This document shows, piece after piece, positions 37,447 through 45,909 of a stretch of 56,428 bases of DNA. The translations under genes and the position numbers were made by a program. The stretch lies in contig NZ_BJWH01000026.1 in the NCBI RefSeq assembly GCF_007990265.1, forward strand, positions 1 to 56,428. The letters run 5' to 3'. The notes beneath the pieces are model-generated. The model worked only from the letters and a program-made list of their open reading frames with translations. It had not been told where the DNA came from and searched no databases. This DNA is from Cellulomonas terrae. GTDB lineage: Bacteria; Actinomycetota; Actinomycetes; Actinomycetales; Cellulomonadaceae. How positions within the stretch are numbered: the stretch's first letter is position 1; every line of letters starts with the position of its first letter.

Positions 37447-38491
37447 CAACACCACGTTCGAGACACTCCGGAGCGAGCTCAAGGCAGCAGTCCGGGCGCC
37501 ATCAGCACACGAACGGCGCATATCCTGGGTGGGTAGCGAGCGTCGGATGGCGTTCGCCCGGGACGCCAAAGGCCGCCTCGAGGTGTTTCTCGTCGGGGAT
37601 CCCCTCGACCCCCGCGAACGCACGGTGCGGGAGAGATTGCTCCATGACACATGGCACACATCGGGAGGGGACTATCTCTCCGCCAACCGGCTCAGGTTGC
37701 CCTACGACGACCACTACGACGCCATCGCTGCCACGATCCTCCTCGAACTCCTCGACAAGGGGTACGAGTACCAGGCGGTTGAAGCGTTCCGGCGCACAGA
37801 GCCGCTGATTGCTCTGGCCCTCGAACCAGCGCGTGCCGAGAACGCTGCGCTGACCGGACTAGCCGGCGAGCTCCTCGCTCTCGCCTCGTTGATTCGGCTG
37901 GAACCCGGATCGTCCGAGGCGTTCCTCGACTCCTGGCAAGGTTGGACCAGGTCGAGCCGCGACTTCCAACTCGGCCCCCTGGGGCTCGAGGTGAAGACAT
38001 CCACGACGAGCGCGAGCCGCCACCACGTCCAGGGCTGGTACCAGGTGGAGTGCGGCGTGGCGGCGGACGGGGCTGTCGAGACCGGCCTGCATCTGCTCTC
38101 CATCGGGATCCGGTGGCTCCCTATCGACGGCCCGGGAACGACCCTCGAGTCGCTCGTGCAGGAGATCGTCGGTGCGTTGCCAGCACAGCGACGACAAGAC
38201 TTCGTGGGTGGGGTTCGGGGGTACGGTGGTCTCAACCTCGCCATTGAAGACAACGGCGCAGCCGCGCAGGCGTCGCTCCGCCGGCCGTTCATCTCGACCT
38301 ACGAGCGCCTTTACGACCTCCAAGACGAACGCATCCGTCTCCCACGGTCCGACGACTTCGCCCTCTTCACTAACCTCGTCTCCGACTCGGTTACCTTCGA
38401 GATCGAGCTGCCAGAGCGCGTGCGGGGTGATCGCAACCCCGTCGTCGGCCTCGCTGCCAGCTTGTCGGCTCTGCTGGCGATTTCGCCGTGA
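37436..38491 (+). CDS. DUF4420 PD-(D/E)XK motif protein
   Basis: A 351-aa protein. The nuclease-like centre has GLAGELLALASLI followed by RDFQLGPLGLEVKTSTTS: a Glu, an Asp-containing strand and an ExK pair, as in the putative PD-(D/E)XK family DUF4420. The TTG at 37436 overlaps the Z1 gene by 11 bases; no better start is in frame nearby. Such genes almost always directly follow Z1 genes. Likely the DNA-cutting or DNA-sensing subunit of the Z1 complex, though activity of the family is predicted rather than shown. Confidence 0.85.
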   Translation: MESDNTTFETLRSELKAAVRAPSAHERRISWVGSERRMAFARDAKGRLEVFLVGDPLDPRERTVRERLLHDTWHTSGGDYLSANRLRLPYDDHYDAIAATILLELLDKGYEYQAVEAFRRTEPLIALALEPARAENAALTGLAGELLALASLIRLEPGSSEAFLDSWQGWTRSSRDFQLGPLGLEVKTSTTSASRHHVQGWYQVECGVAADGAVETGLHLLSIGIRWLPIDGPGTTLESLVQEIVGALPAQRRQDFVGGVRGYGGLNLAIEDNGAAAQASLRRPFISTYERLYDLQDERIRLPRSDDFALFTNLVSDSVTFEIELPERVRGDRNPVVGLAASLSALLAISP

Positions 38492-38526
38492 CCGCTCGAA
38501 GGGCGGCTTAGCTAATTGGCGCGAAG

Positions 38527-39051
38527 TTGTCGCATGATGTGGGAGAGCCGGATATTCAGGGAGGGTCGCACATCACCGCCTTCAGCGTTCCCCCGCACCC
38601 CGGTCCGTCCACCGAGGCGATCTCGCGCCGCATGTCTACCGCCCGTCGTCGGGACACGAAGCCGGAAGTCCTGCTCCGGCGCGAGTTGCACAAGCGGGGC
38701 CGCCGGTTCCGCGTCGTCATGCGGGTGCCGGGTAACAACAGGCGCTCCGTCGACATCGCGTTTACCCGGTACAAGCTCGCCGTTCTCGTTGATGGCTGCT
38801 TCTGGCACGGCTGCCCCACGCACGGGACCCACCCGACAGCCAACCGGGACTGGTGGGCGCGAAAGCTCGCTGCGAATCGCCTTCGCGACGACGACACGGA
38901 TCGACTCCTGGCGTCTGCGGGATGGACCGTGCTGCGACTCTGGGAGCACGTCGAGAGTGGCGAAGCAGCCGATCTCGTCGAAGCGACGCTCGCTCGCCTG
39001 GTCGGACCTGCGTCCCGCCCGGCTCCTGTGGCTTTCGGGCGCGGCCGCTAG
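38527..39051 (+). CDS. vsr: Vsr-type very-short-patch mismatch endonuclease
   Basis: The Vsr signature is plain: SRRMSTARRRDTKPEVLLRRELHKRGRRF, then RSVDIAFTRYKLAVLVDGCFWHGCPTHGT, and NRDWWARKLAANRLRD, ending VLRLWEHV. Vsr nicks T:G mismatches left by deamination of 5-methylcytosine at the partner methylase site, so it fits the cytosine methylase at the head of this operon. Start is uncertain: TTG 38527, GTG 38539 or ATG 38632; the last would remove about 35 residues with no Vsr similarity. Last island gene before ssrA. Confidence 0.88.
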   Translation: MSHDVGEPDIQGGSHITAFSVPPHPGPSTEAISRRMSTARRRDTKPEVLLRRELHKRGRRFRVVMRVPGNNRRSVDIAFTRYKLAVLVDGCFWHGCPTHGTHPTANRDWWARKLAANRLRDDDTDRLLASAGWTVLRLWEHVESGEAADLVEATLARLVGPASRPAPVAFGRGR

Positions 39052-39176
39052 TGAATTACGAGACCGACGTCCCACCGGGCTGACGCGCGCCTCGACTTGA
39101 CGTGCACCGCGAGCCGCCGTCACTAGTGCGAGTGGACCGACAGAAAGACGCCAGGAGGTCGATGCGAACGGATGCT

Positions 39177-39221
39177 CGATACACAAACAGAAATAGCCAT
39201 CCGTGTCGACGAATGGCTACT
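39177..39221 (-). terminator. element-supplied terminator for ssrA
   Basis: On the minus strand AGTAGCCAT (39221-39213) pairs with ATGGCTATT (39200-39192) over a 12-base loop, followed by TCTGTTTGTGTATCG. It lies 36 bases past the tmRNA 3' end and inside the island. It would also face the end of vsr. Confidence 0.65.
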
Positions 39222-39256
39222 CCTGGTCAACAAGACCAACGTTTCCGCAGATCAGA

Positions 39257-39282
39257 TTGGTGGAGGTGGCGGGAATCGAACC
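39257..39282. repeat. right attachment-site direct repeat within ssrA
   Basis: Identical over 26 bases to 14169-14194. It contains the tmRNA acceptor 3' strand, the T-arm strand and the encoded CCA, plus one flanking base. Joining here rebuilds a complete ssrA. Confidence 0.88.
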
Positions 39283-39624
39283 CGCGTCCGGTGACGCAGT
39301 ACCAGGGATTCTCCGGGTGCAGCCTGCTGTGATTTTCTCGGCCCCCACGGTCACACAGGCAAGCCGTGGACGGGCTCAGTCAGCTAAAAGTCCCGGCAAC
39401 CCCACTGACGAGGATTACCAGCAGTGGCTCTCTAGATGACGCTGGTTACTGAGTCGAGAGCGTACTCAGGCCAACGGACTTCGGGACTCGCTCAGGCGGC
39501 GAGGGCGAAGTCGGTGCGGTTTGTATTGGCACCTATTGGTTTGCACGGAGCGTTGACGAGATAACCGTGCGTCCTCGACCCGCTTCTCCTGGTTCGACGA
39601 TCACCGTCGAAACCGATCACCCCC
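39258..39624 (-). ncRNA. ssrA: tmRNA (transfer-messenger RNA)
   Basis: A 367-nt RNA. The 5' end GGGGGTG (39624-39618) pairs with CACCTCC next to the encoded ACCA at 39258. GATCGGTTTCGACGG follows the 5' stem, and the T-arm is GGTTCGATTCC. The tag reading frame encodes ANTNRTDFALAA and stop, an actinobacterial-type degradation tag. tmRNA with SmpB rescues ribosomes stalled on broken mRNAs. smpB lies about 8 kb away on the same strand. A GATAACT about 10 bases upstream of the 5' end resembles a -10 element. The 3' end is the island target and remains intact. Confidence 0.95.
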
Positions 39625-39658
39625 ATGTTCAGTTATCAAGCACCAGCCGAGGCCAGCT

Positions 39659-39691
39659 CGACCAGCCTACCTCTCAACGGGAGGCTGGTCG
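39659..39691 (-). terminator. stem-loop after the HtrA-like gene
   Basis: Perfect 10-bp arms CGACCAGCCT (39659-39668) and AGGCTGGTCG (39682-39691) around a 13-base loop, between the protease stop at 39703 and the tmRNA 5' end. No clear T tract, so it may act as an mRNA 3' stabiliser or weak terminator. Confidence 0.55.
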
Positions 39692-39702
39692 TGCTCATTC
39701 CC

Positions 39703-40989
39703 TCAGTCAGCGGGTCCGGCGATCAGGGTGACGGTTGTGGAGGTGGAGTCACCGGTGGAAGCAACGGTCCAGGTCAGCGTCACGGTGTCACCGGGCGCGT
39801 ACGTGTCCAGCAGGTCGGAGAGCGTTGACGACACGGGTACTCCGTCGACCGCGGTGATCACGTCACCGGCGGCCAGACCGGACGACGCGGCCGGAGTTCC
39901 CTCGAGCACTCCCGCGACGGAACCGTCGGAGGCCAGCGAGACCCCCAGGAACGCCGGGTACCCGATGGTCACGGTGTCGGAGTCGATGCCGGACTGGATC
40001 TGGTGTGCGATGACCAGCGCGTCCTCGATGTCGATCGCGTAGGCGACGGTCTCGACGGTCCCGCTCGACGCGGCGGTCGTCATGCCGATCACCTCGCCCT
40101 CGTCGTCGAAGACCGGTCCGCCCGAGTCCCCCGGCACGACGGCGGCGGAGAACTGGATGAGCCCGTCGAGCGTCTCGGCGGAGGATCCGTCGGACGACGC
40201 CGTCATCGTCTGGTCGAGGGCGGTGACGCTGCCGGTCGCGGCGAGCAGCTCGCCTCCCCCGTTCGCGTTGCCGACGGCGGTCACCGCGTCGCCGACCGCC
40301 GCACCGTTGTCGTCGTCCAGCGCGACCGTGGCCAGCCCGGACGCGTCCTGGAGCTGGAGCAGCGCGACGTCCGATGACGCATCCGTGCCGACGACGGCGG
40401 CCGTGTACACCGCGCCGGTCGACTCGACCGTCACCTCGATCGAGGTCGAGCCCTCGATCACGTGGTTGTTGGTGAGCACCAGGCCGTCGGACGTCAGAAC
40501 CATGCCGGTTCCGGCCGACTGCGCGTCCTGGTAGCCGAGCGTGCTGGCGATCGTCACGACGCCCACCTGCTGGTCGGCGGTCGCTGTGGTGGCGGACGAC
40601 TGGTCCGAGGTGGAGGGCTCGCCCCAGGACGGCGGGACGAACGACGGGACCTGCTCGTCGGTCGACGGCGGCGCGAACGCGGCCCCCTCGATCGTCGACG
40701 TCGCCGCGGTGTCGTTGTCCGAGGACGCCAGCGCCGCCGCGACCAGACCGCCGCTGACGCCGCCGGCGAGCAGGCCGAGGGCGAGCGCCCCGCCCGCAGC
40801 GCCGAACGCGACCCCACGTCGGACGACGGGCTTGCTCGCGACGGCGACTCCCCCTGGCGTCGGGAGGACGGCCCCGGTCGATGACTACGGCGAAGGCATG
40901 TCGCTCGACGAAGCCGTGGCTTCCGTCGCTCCACCTGGCACCGACCCCGCCGGCACCGACTCGCCCGACGTTCCCGCAACCTCATCCAT
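39703..40989 (-). pseudogene. HtrA/DegP-like S1C serine protease, interrupted by in-frame TAG
   Basis: The C-terminal part is a complete trypsin-like domain plus PDZ: VLTNNHVIEG (His), SSDVALLQL (Asp), VVPGDSGGPV (Ser), then the PDZ GDVITAVDGVPV. Reading the same frame upstream gives a transmembrane segment (VAFGAAGGALALGLLAGG...) and an N-terminus MDEVAGTSGESV starting at ATG 40989, with GGGGAGG 8 bases upstream. A TAG at 40887-40885 interrupts codon 35, between ...DMPSP and SSTGAVLP. No ATG, GTG or TTG lies between this stop and GTG 40566, so any restart product lacks the membrane anchor. It is either a nonsense mutation or a sequencing error. Confidence 0.75.
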
Positions 40990-41094
40990 GGCCAGAACCT
41001 CCCCAGCAGCGCCCGGGTGGCGCCGTCAAGGACGAGGCAACCGCCCGTACCCGGGAGGCCGCTGGAGCAGACCCGTGCGCAGCCTGTGGACCGC

Positions 41095-42150
41095 TCAGAG
41101 GGTCGCGAGGACGTCCTTCAGCGAGTAGGACACCGGCTCCTCGAGCTGTTCGAAGGTGCACGACGACGGCGTGCGGTCCGGGCGCCAGCGGCGGAACTGC
41201 GCGGTGTGCCGGAACCGCACACCCTCCATGTGGTCGTACGCGACCTCGACCACGAGCGACGGCTCGAGTGGCACGAACGACAGGTCCTTCCCGGCGGACC
41301 ATCGACTCCCCGCCGCCTCGCGGGGAGTGCGGGCCATCGCCGAGTAGTCCCAGGGATGCCCCTCCAGGGGCACCACCAGCGGAGCGAGCTCGGTGACCAG
41401 TTCCTTGCGTCGCGCCATGGGGAACGATGCGGCGACACCGACGGACGCGAGCTCACCCTCGGAGGTGTACAGCCCGAGCAGGAGCGACCCCACGGCGTCG
41501 TCACCGGACTTGTGCGGTCGATATCCAGCGACGACACAGTCGGCGGTGCGTTCGTGCTTGATCTTCTGCATCGTCCGCTTGCCGGGCTCATAGGGTCCGT
41601 CAGGGTCCTTGGCGACGATCCCGTCGAGTCCAGCGCCCTCGAACTGCGAGAACCAGCGCTCGGCCACAGAGATGTCGTCGGTCTGCGCCGTGATGGACAC
41701 GGGCCCCCCGGGCTTCACAAGAGACGTCAGAACCGCGCGCCGCTCCGAGAACGGCAACGACGTCAGGTCGTCGTCCCCCAGCGCCAGCACGTCGAAGAGC
41801 ACGAGCAGCGCGGGCGTCTCGACGGACAGCAGCCGCACGCGCGACTCCGCGGGGTGCACCCGCTGCAGCAGCGCCTCGAAGTCGAGGCCGCTGTGCGACG
41901 ACGACGGCACGATGATCTCGCCGTCGACGACGCACCTCTCCGGAAGATGTTCGAGTACAGCGGAAACGACTTCAGGGAAGTACCGCTGCATCGGCTTGGT
42001 GTTCCGGGAGCCGATCTCGACGGAGTCCCCGTCGCGGAACACGATCGCCCGGAAGCCGTCCCACTTCGGCTCGTACAGCTTGCCCGCCGGTATGGACGCC
42101 GCCGACTTCGACAGCATCGGGTCGACCGGGGGTTCGACAGGAAGGACCAT
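41095..42150 (-). CDS. ATP-dependent DNA ligase, LigC-like
   Basis: A 351-aa ligase. The adenylation motif is EPKWDGFRA with Lys29 as the AMP-accepting lysine. ERCVVDGEIIV, DGIVAKDPDGPYEPGKR and the final KIKHERTADCVVAGYR cover the nucleotidyltransferase domain, followed by a C-terminal OB fold (SLLLGLYTSEGELASVG). Such short ligases seal nicks and in mycobacteria belong to the LigC group involved in repair. No Ku or polymerase gene is adjacent. The ATG at 42150 has GGTCC context only; no strong ribosome binding site. Confidence 0.9.
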   Translation of the reverse strand: MVLPVEPPVDPMLSKSAASIPAGKLYEPKWDGFRAIVFRDGDSVEIGSRNTKPMQRYFPEVVSAVLEHLPERCVVDGEIIVPSSSHSGLDFEALLQRVHPAESRVRLLSVETPALLVLFDVLALGDDDLTSLPFSERRAVLTSLVKPGGPVSITAQTDDISVAERWFSQFEGAGLDGIVAKDPDGPYEPGKRTMQKIKHERTADCVVAGYRPHKSGDDAVGSLLLGLYTSEGELASVGVAASFPMARRKELVTELAPLVVPLEGHPWDYSAMARTPREAAGSRWSAGKDLSFVPLEPSLVVEVAYDHMEGVRFRHTAQFRRWRPDRTPSSCTFEQLEEPVSYSLKDVLATL

Positions 42151-42230
42151 GACCGCAGTCTGGCCTGCGCGGCTGCGCTCCGCAGCCGTAGCGTGCCGAT
42201 AGCCTCGGTCGGACGAAGGCGGGGGGTTCT

Positions 42231-45200
42231 GTGTCCACGACGGTGGTCTGGCAGCGGGGTCGGAGTGCACTGGCCTGCAGGATCTGCGCGGAACAGTCGG
42301 AGGGAGCGGTCCTCGGGCGGGTGAGCGCTCCCGGCGAGGACGACATCCCGATGATCCGCTGCGAGGCCTGCGGGTCCGTCGGGCTGGTCGACGAGGCGCG
42401 GGACACCTCACCGGACGACTGGTCCGTCGACAACTACCTCGAGGGCGGTGTCGGCCTCGGCGTCATCGCGGCCACCCTGACGGCCGTCCCGCCCGAGCGG
42501 GTCCACCGGTTCCTGGACGTGGGCTGCAACTACGGCTTCTCCCTGGACCTGGGGCGGTTCGCCTTCGGGTGGGACGTGCTGGGCGTGGAACCCTCGATGG
42601 CCGCGGCGCGAGGCTCTCTCGAGCTCGGCGTGCCGATCCTGCAGGAGTACCTGACGGACGAGACGCCGATCGACCAGCCGTTCGACCTCGTGCTGGCCAG
42701 CGAGGTCATCGAGCACGTGCAGGACCCGCTGCTGTTCGCCCAGATGCTGCGGCGGCGCCTGACCCCGAGCGGCACCCTGCTGCTCACCACCCCCGCCGCC
42801 GAGATCGTCAGCCCGGTCGAGCCGCAGGCGGAGGTGCTCTCCGCGTTGAGCCCCTGGTACCACACGGTGCTGGCGAGCCGGCAGGGACTGCACGATCTGT
42901 TGGTGCGGGCGGGGTTCGCGGTCGTCGACGTGGTCCGGGAGCGCGGTTCCCTGCTCGCGCTCGCCAGCAACGACCCGGCGACCACCGCGCCCCGCTGGGA
43001 GCGCGGGACGACGCCGAGCTTCCTCGAGCACTACTACGCGGCTCGGGCACAGTCGGGCGAACCCGGGTCCGCGCTCACCGGCGGCATGGCGGTGCGCTGG
43101 CTGCGCGCCCTGACCAGCCGCGGCGCGTTCGTCGAGGCCGAGGACGCGATCGCCGTGGTGGCCTCGGCGTTCCGCGCCCGGCACGGCATCGACCTCGACG
43201 ACCCCGACGGCGTGCGCGCCGCCCTCGCCGTCGACGCACCCGCGACGTCCCACCTGGCCGGCGCCGCCTTCGCGGTCGGCATGACCTGTCTGCTCCACCG
43301 GAGCGACGACGAGCGCGCGGGGCAGTACTTCCAGCTGACGACGGCCGCGGTCGACGCCTGGGAGGCGCAGCACTCCCCCCTCGACCTCGACTCGGTCGAC
43401 CTCCGCTTCCAGGCTGCCGGCCATCGCGCCATCGCGCTCGCGCGGACCCGGCCCGAGCAGGGCGCGTCCCTCGCCCTCGAGCTCGCGGAGCACGTCGACA
43501 CGAGCACCGACGCCGGCAAGGACAAGGTGGCCGCGGTGCAGTGCCGGGTGCTCGTCGAGATCGTCGCCCGCGGCGGGCTGGAGGAGGCCGGCGTCCTGGT
43601 CGACGTGGTCGCCGACGCCGCCCCCCGGCTGGTCCATCGCGACCCGACGGCCCGTGTGGCGGCGCTCGACGCGTTGTTCTCGCTCGGGATCAGGTCGTTG
43701 AACACGGGTGACCCCGTGTCCGCCCGCCGGTGGTTCACCCACACGGCACTCGCCGCGGAGGACCAGCCTGCCGACGACGTCCACGCCGCGACGCTCGCCG
43801 CGTCGGCTCGCCACCACGTGGAGCTCGCGGTGGCCCAGGGTGCGGTCGACGAGCCCACGCTCGACCTTCAGCCCTCCGGGGTCCCCCATCATGGCATCGA
43901 CGTCTACTGGTGCGACCCGTCGGGCGTGTACCTGGAGGGCTGGGCGCACGCGGGTGCGGTCGAGGTTTCCGGCGTCACGGTGTCCGTCGGCGAGGTGAGC
44001 GTGCCGGCCGACCGACGGCCCCGACCCGACCTGCTGAACCACTGGCCGGACCTCCCGGACGTCATGCGGGCCGGATTCGCCGCGTACGTCCCGTCGAGCC
44101 CGCACGCTCCGGTCACGCTCCGGGTCCACACGCCGCGGGGTGACCACGTGGTCCCGCTCGACCTGCCCGCGCACACGCTCCCCCTGCTCCCGGGGGACGA
44201 CGAGCGCGCCGACGAGGTGCTGAAGCGCTGGGTCGCGCAGGCACCGCCGGGTCCGGTCCTCGCGCTCGGGTTCCGCGCCGACTCCCCCGAGGTGCTCGCC
44301 GCTCGGCTGGCCAGCCTGGGTGGGCGCGACGTCGTCACGGTGGACATCCACCCGGGCCTCGGGGTCGATGTCGTGGCCGACGTGCACCGCCTCGCCGACG
44401 CCGTCCCCCACGACCACTTCGCGGCGGTCGTGTCCGCCAGCCTCTTGGAGCACGTGGCGGCTCCGTGGCTGGTCGCCGCGCAGATCTCGCGCGTGCTGGT
44501 GCCTGGCGGGCTGAGCATCCACATCGTTCCCTGGACGTGGCCGACGCACGCCGCGCCCAACGACTTCTGGCGGATGTCCGACGAGGGCCTGCGCCAGCTG
44601 TTCGGCCCGGTCACCGGGTTCGAGCCCATCGGCTCCGGCTTCTTCGGACCCGCCGCCGTCGTGCCCAGCAGCGCGTGGCGGGCCGACTCGATCACGATGC
44701 CCGCTCTCGGCGGCCACTCGGGCGCCTGGATCGCGGCGCGCAAGGTCGACGACAGCGCCTCGGGGGTCGACTGGCCGCTCGACGTCGAGGGCAGCGCCGA
44801 GCTGGCGCGGCGCTACCCCACCGCGGGCCTGGCCCCCGCTGTGCGTCCCCTGCCCACCGTCGGGGAGCCACAGCCCGTGGAGATCGCCCCCGCCCGGATC
44901 TCGCCGGTCGTGCCCGGCGTGACGGCCATCGTTCCGGTGTACAACGGCGCGGACTACGTCGAGGCCGCCCTGCGCTCGATCGTCGGCCAGGAGCTGCTGC
45001 CCGCGGAGATCATCGTCGTCGACGACGGCTCGAGCGACGCCTCGGCGGCCGTGGCGGAAGCCTTCGAGTCGCCGGTCCCGCTCAAGGTGGTGCGCAAGGA
45101 GAACGGCGGGCAGTCCGCAGCACGCAACACGGCTGCTGCCCTCGCCGGTGGCGAGCTCCTCGCGTTCCTCGACCAGGACGACCTCTGGCACCCTCGGCAC

Positions 45201-45902
45201 CTGACCCGACTGGTCCGCGCGTACAAGCGCGCGCCCGACGTGGGCTGGGCGTACACCGACTTCGACGAGATCGACTACCTGGGCCGGACGGTCACCCACT
45301 CCTACATCGAGACCGCGGGCCTGCAGCACCCGCACCGGAACCTGATCGAGCTCCTGTCCGCCGACCTCATGGTCATCCCGTCCGCCTCTCTGATCAGGGC
45401 GACCGCGTTCCAGCAGGTCGGCGGGTTCGACGAGCAGCTGGTGGGCTACGAGGACGACGACCTCTTCGTGCGGATCTTCCGCGCGGGTTGGCGGTCGACG
45501 TTCGTGCGCGAGCCACTCACCAAGTTCCGCATCCACTCGACCAGCTCGTCGGCCGGTGCCCGGTTCCGGCAGAGCCGGCTGCGGTTCCTGGCGAAGCTCG
45601 CCGAGGACGTGCCGGACGACCCCCGCATGCACCGCTACTACGTCCGTGACCTCGTGGCCCCGCGCATGTTCCAGATCACCCTCGCGGACTACGCGTTGGC
45701 GCTGCGCACCGGAGACCACGACCTGGCCCGGGAGATCGCCGGGACCCTACGCGGCGTCGCCACGTACGGACGGATGAGCGCCCGGCGTCGTCGCGGCCTG
45801 AAGGTGCTCGAGCACCCGCGCGCCGTGCAGGCCGCGCTCGGGATCAACCGGCGCCTCCCGGAGCCGCTGCGTCGTCCGGTGAACCCGTCGATGCTGCTCT
45901 GA
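42231..45902 (+). CDS. methyltransferase - helical domain - methyltransferase-like - GT2 fusion protein
   Basis: A 1223-aa protein with at least four parts. (1) An N-terminal zinc-knuckle-like CRIC...CEAC, residues 17-50. (2) A SAM methyltransferase with FLDVGCNYG near 95 and ASEVIEHVQDP. (3) A long helical, TPR-like middle (about 270-560). (4) A second methyltransferase-like unit (VVTVDIHPGLGVDVVAD...ASLLEHVAAPW, about 700-770). (5) A C-terminal GT2 glycosyltransferase from about 897, with AIVPVYNG, VDDGSSD and FLDQDDLWH. The GTG at 42231 has GGGGGG upstream. Probably makes a methylated surface glycan or glycoprotein; the substrate is unknown. Confidence 0.88.
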   Translation: MSTTVVWQRGRSALACRICAEQSEGAVLGRVSAPGEDDIPMIRCEACGSVGLVDEARDTSPDDWSVDNYLEGGVGLGVIAATLTAVPPERVHRFLDVGCNYGFSLDLGRFAFGWDVLGVEPSMAAARGSLELGVPILQEYLTDETPIDQPFDLVLASEVIEHVQDPLLFAQMLRRRLTPSGTLLLTTPAAEIVSPVEPQAEVLSALSPWYHTVLASRQGLHDLLVRAGFAVVDVVRERGSLLALASNDPATTAPRWERGTTPSFLEHYYAARAQSGEPGSALTGGMAVRWLRALTSRGAFVEAEDAIAVVASAFRARHGIDLDDPDGVRAALAVDAPATSHLAGAAFAVGMTCLLHRSDDERAGQYFQLTTAAVDAWEAQHSPLDLDSVDLRFQAAGHRAIALARTRPEQGASLALELAEHVDTSTDAGKDKVAAVQCRVLVEIVARGGLEEAGVLVDVVADAAPRLVHRDPTARVAALDALFSLGIRSLNTGDPVSARRWFTHTALAAEDQPADDVHAATLAASARHHVELAVAQGAVDEPTLDLQPSGVPHHGIDVYWCDPSGVYLEGWAHAGAVEVSGVTVSVGEVSVPADRRPRPDLLNHWPDLPDVMRAGFAAYVPSSPHAPVTLRVHTPRGDHVVPLDLPAHTLPLLPGDDERADEVLKRWVAQAPPGPVLALGFRADSPEVLAARLASLGGRDVVTVDIHPGLGVDVVADVHRLADAVPHDHFAAVVSASLLEHVAAPWLVAAQISRVLVPGGLSIHIVPWTWPTHAAPNDFWRMSDEGLRQLFGPVTGFEPIGSGFFGPAAVVPSSAWRADSITMPALGGHSGAWIAARKVDDSASGVDWPLDVEGSAELARRYPTAGLAPAVRPLPTVGEPQPVEIAPARISPVVPGVTAIVPVYNGADYVEAALRSIVGQELLPAEIIVVDDGSSDASAAVAEAFESPVPLKVVRKENGGQSAARNTAAALAGGELLAFLDQDDLWHPRHLTRLVRAYKRAPDVGWAYTDFDEIDYLGRTVTHSYIETAGLQHPHRNLIELLSADLMVIPSASLIRATAFQQVGGFDEQLVGYEDDDLFVRIFRAGWRSTFVREPLTKFRIHSTSSSAGARFRQSRLRFLAKLAEDVPDDPRMHRYYVRDLVAPRMFQITLADYALALRTGDHDLAREIAGTLRGVATYGRMSARRRRGLKVLEHPRAVQAALGINRRLPEPLRRPVNPSMLL

Positions 45903-45909
45903 GCGGGCG

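Larger units (their letters stand above)
14169..39282. mobile_element. 25-kb genomic island integrated in ssrA, defence cargo
   Basis: The island is bracketed by perfect 26-bp repeats of the tmRNA 3' end, a common target of tyrosine-recombinase islands. The native ssrA terminator lies outside the left repeat, while the intact tmRNA joins the right one. Cargo: matrixin protease, HEPN-like protein, NERD-UvrD helicase, XPB-like helicase, a three-gene helicase/nuclease operon, and a methyltransferase-DUF262-Z1-DUF4420-Vsr operon. I see no integrase, excisionase, relaxase or phage structural gene, so it is either decayed or mobilised in trans. Exact termini depend on the crossover point within the repeat. 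Confidence 0.85.

Noticed and set aside
14609..39051. Prophage
   Set aside because: No terminase, capsid, portal, tail or lysis gene is present.
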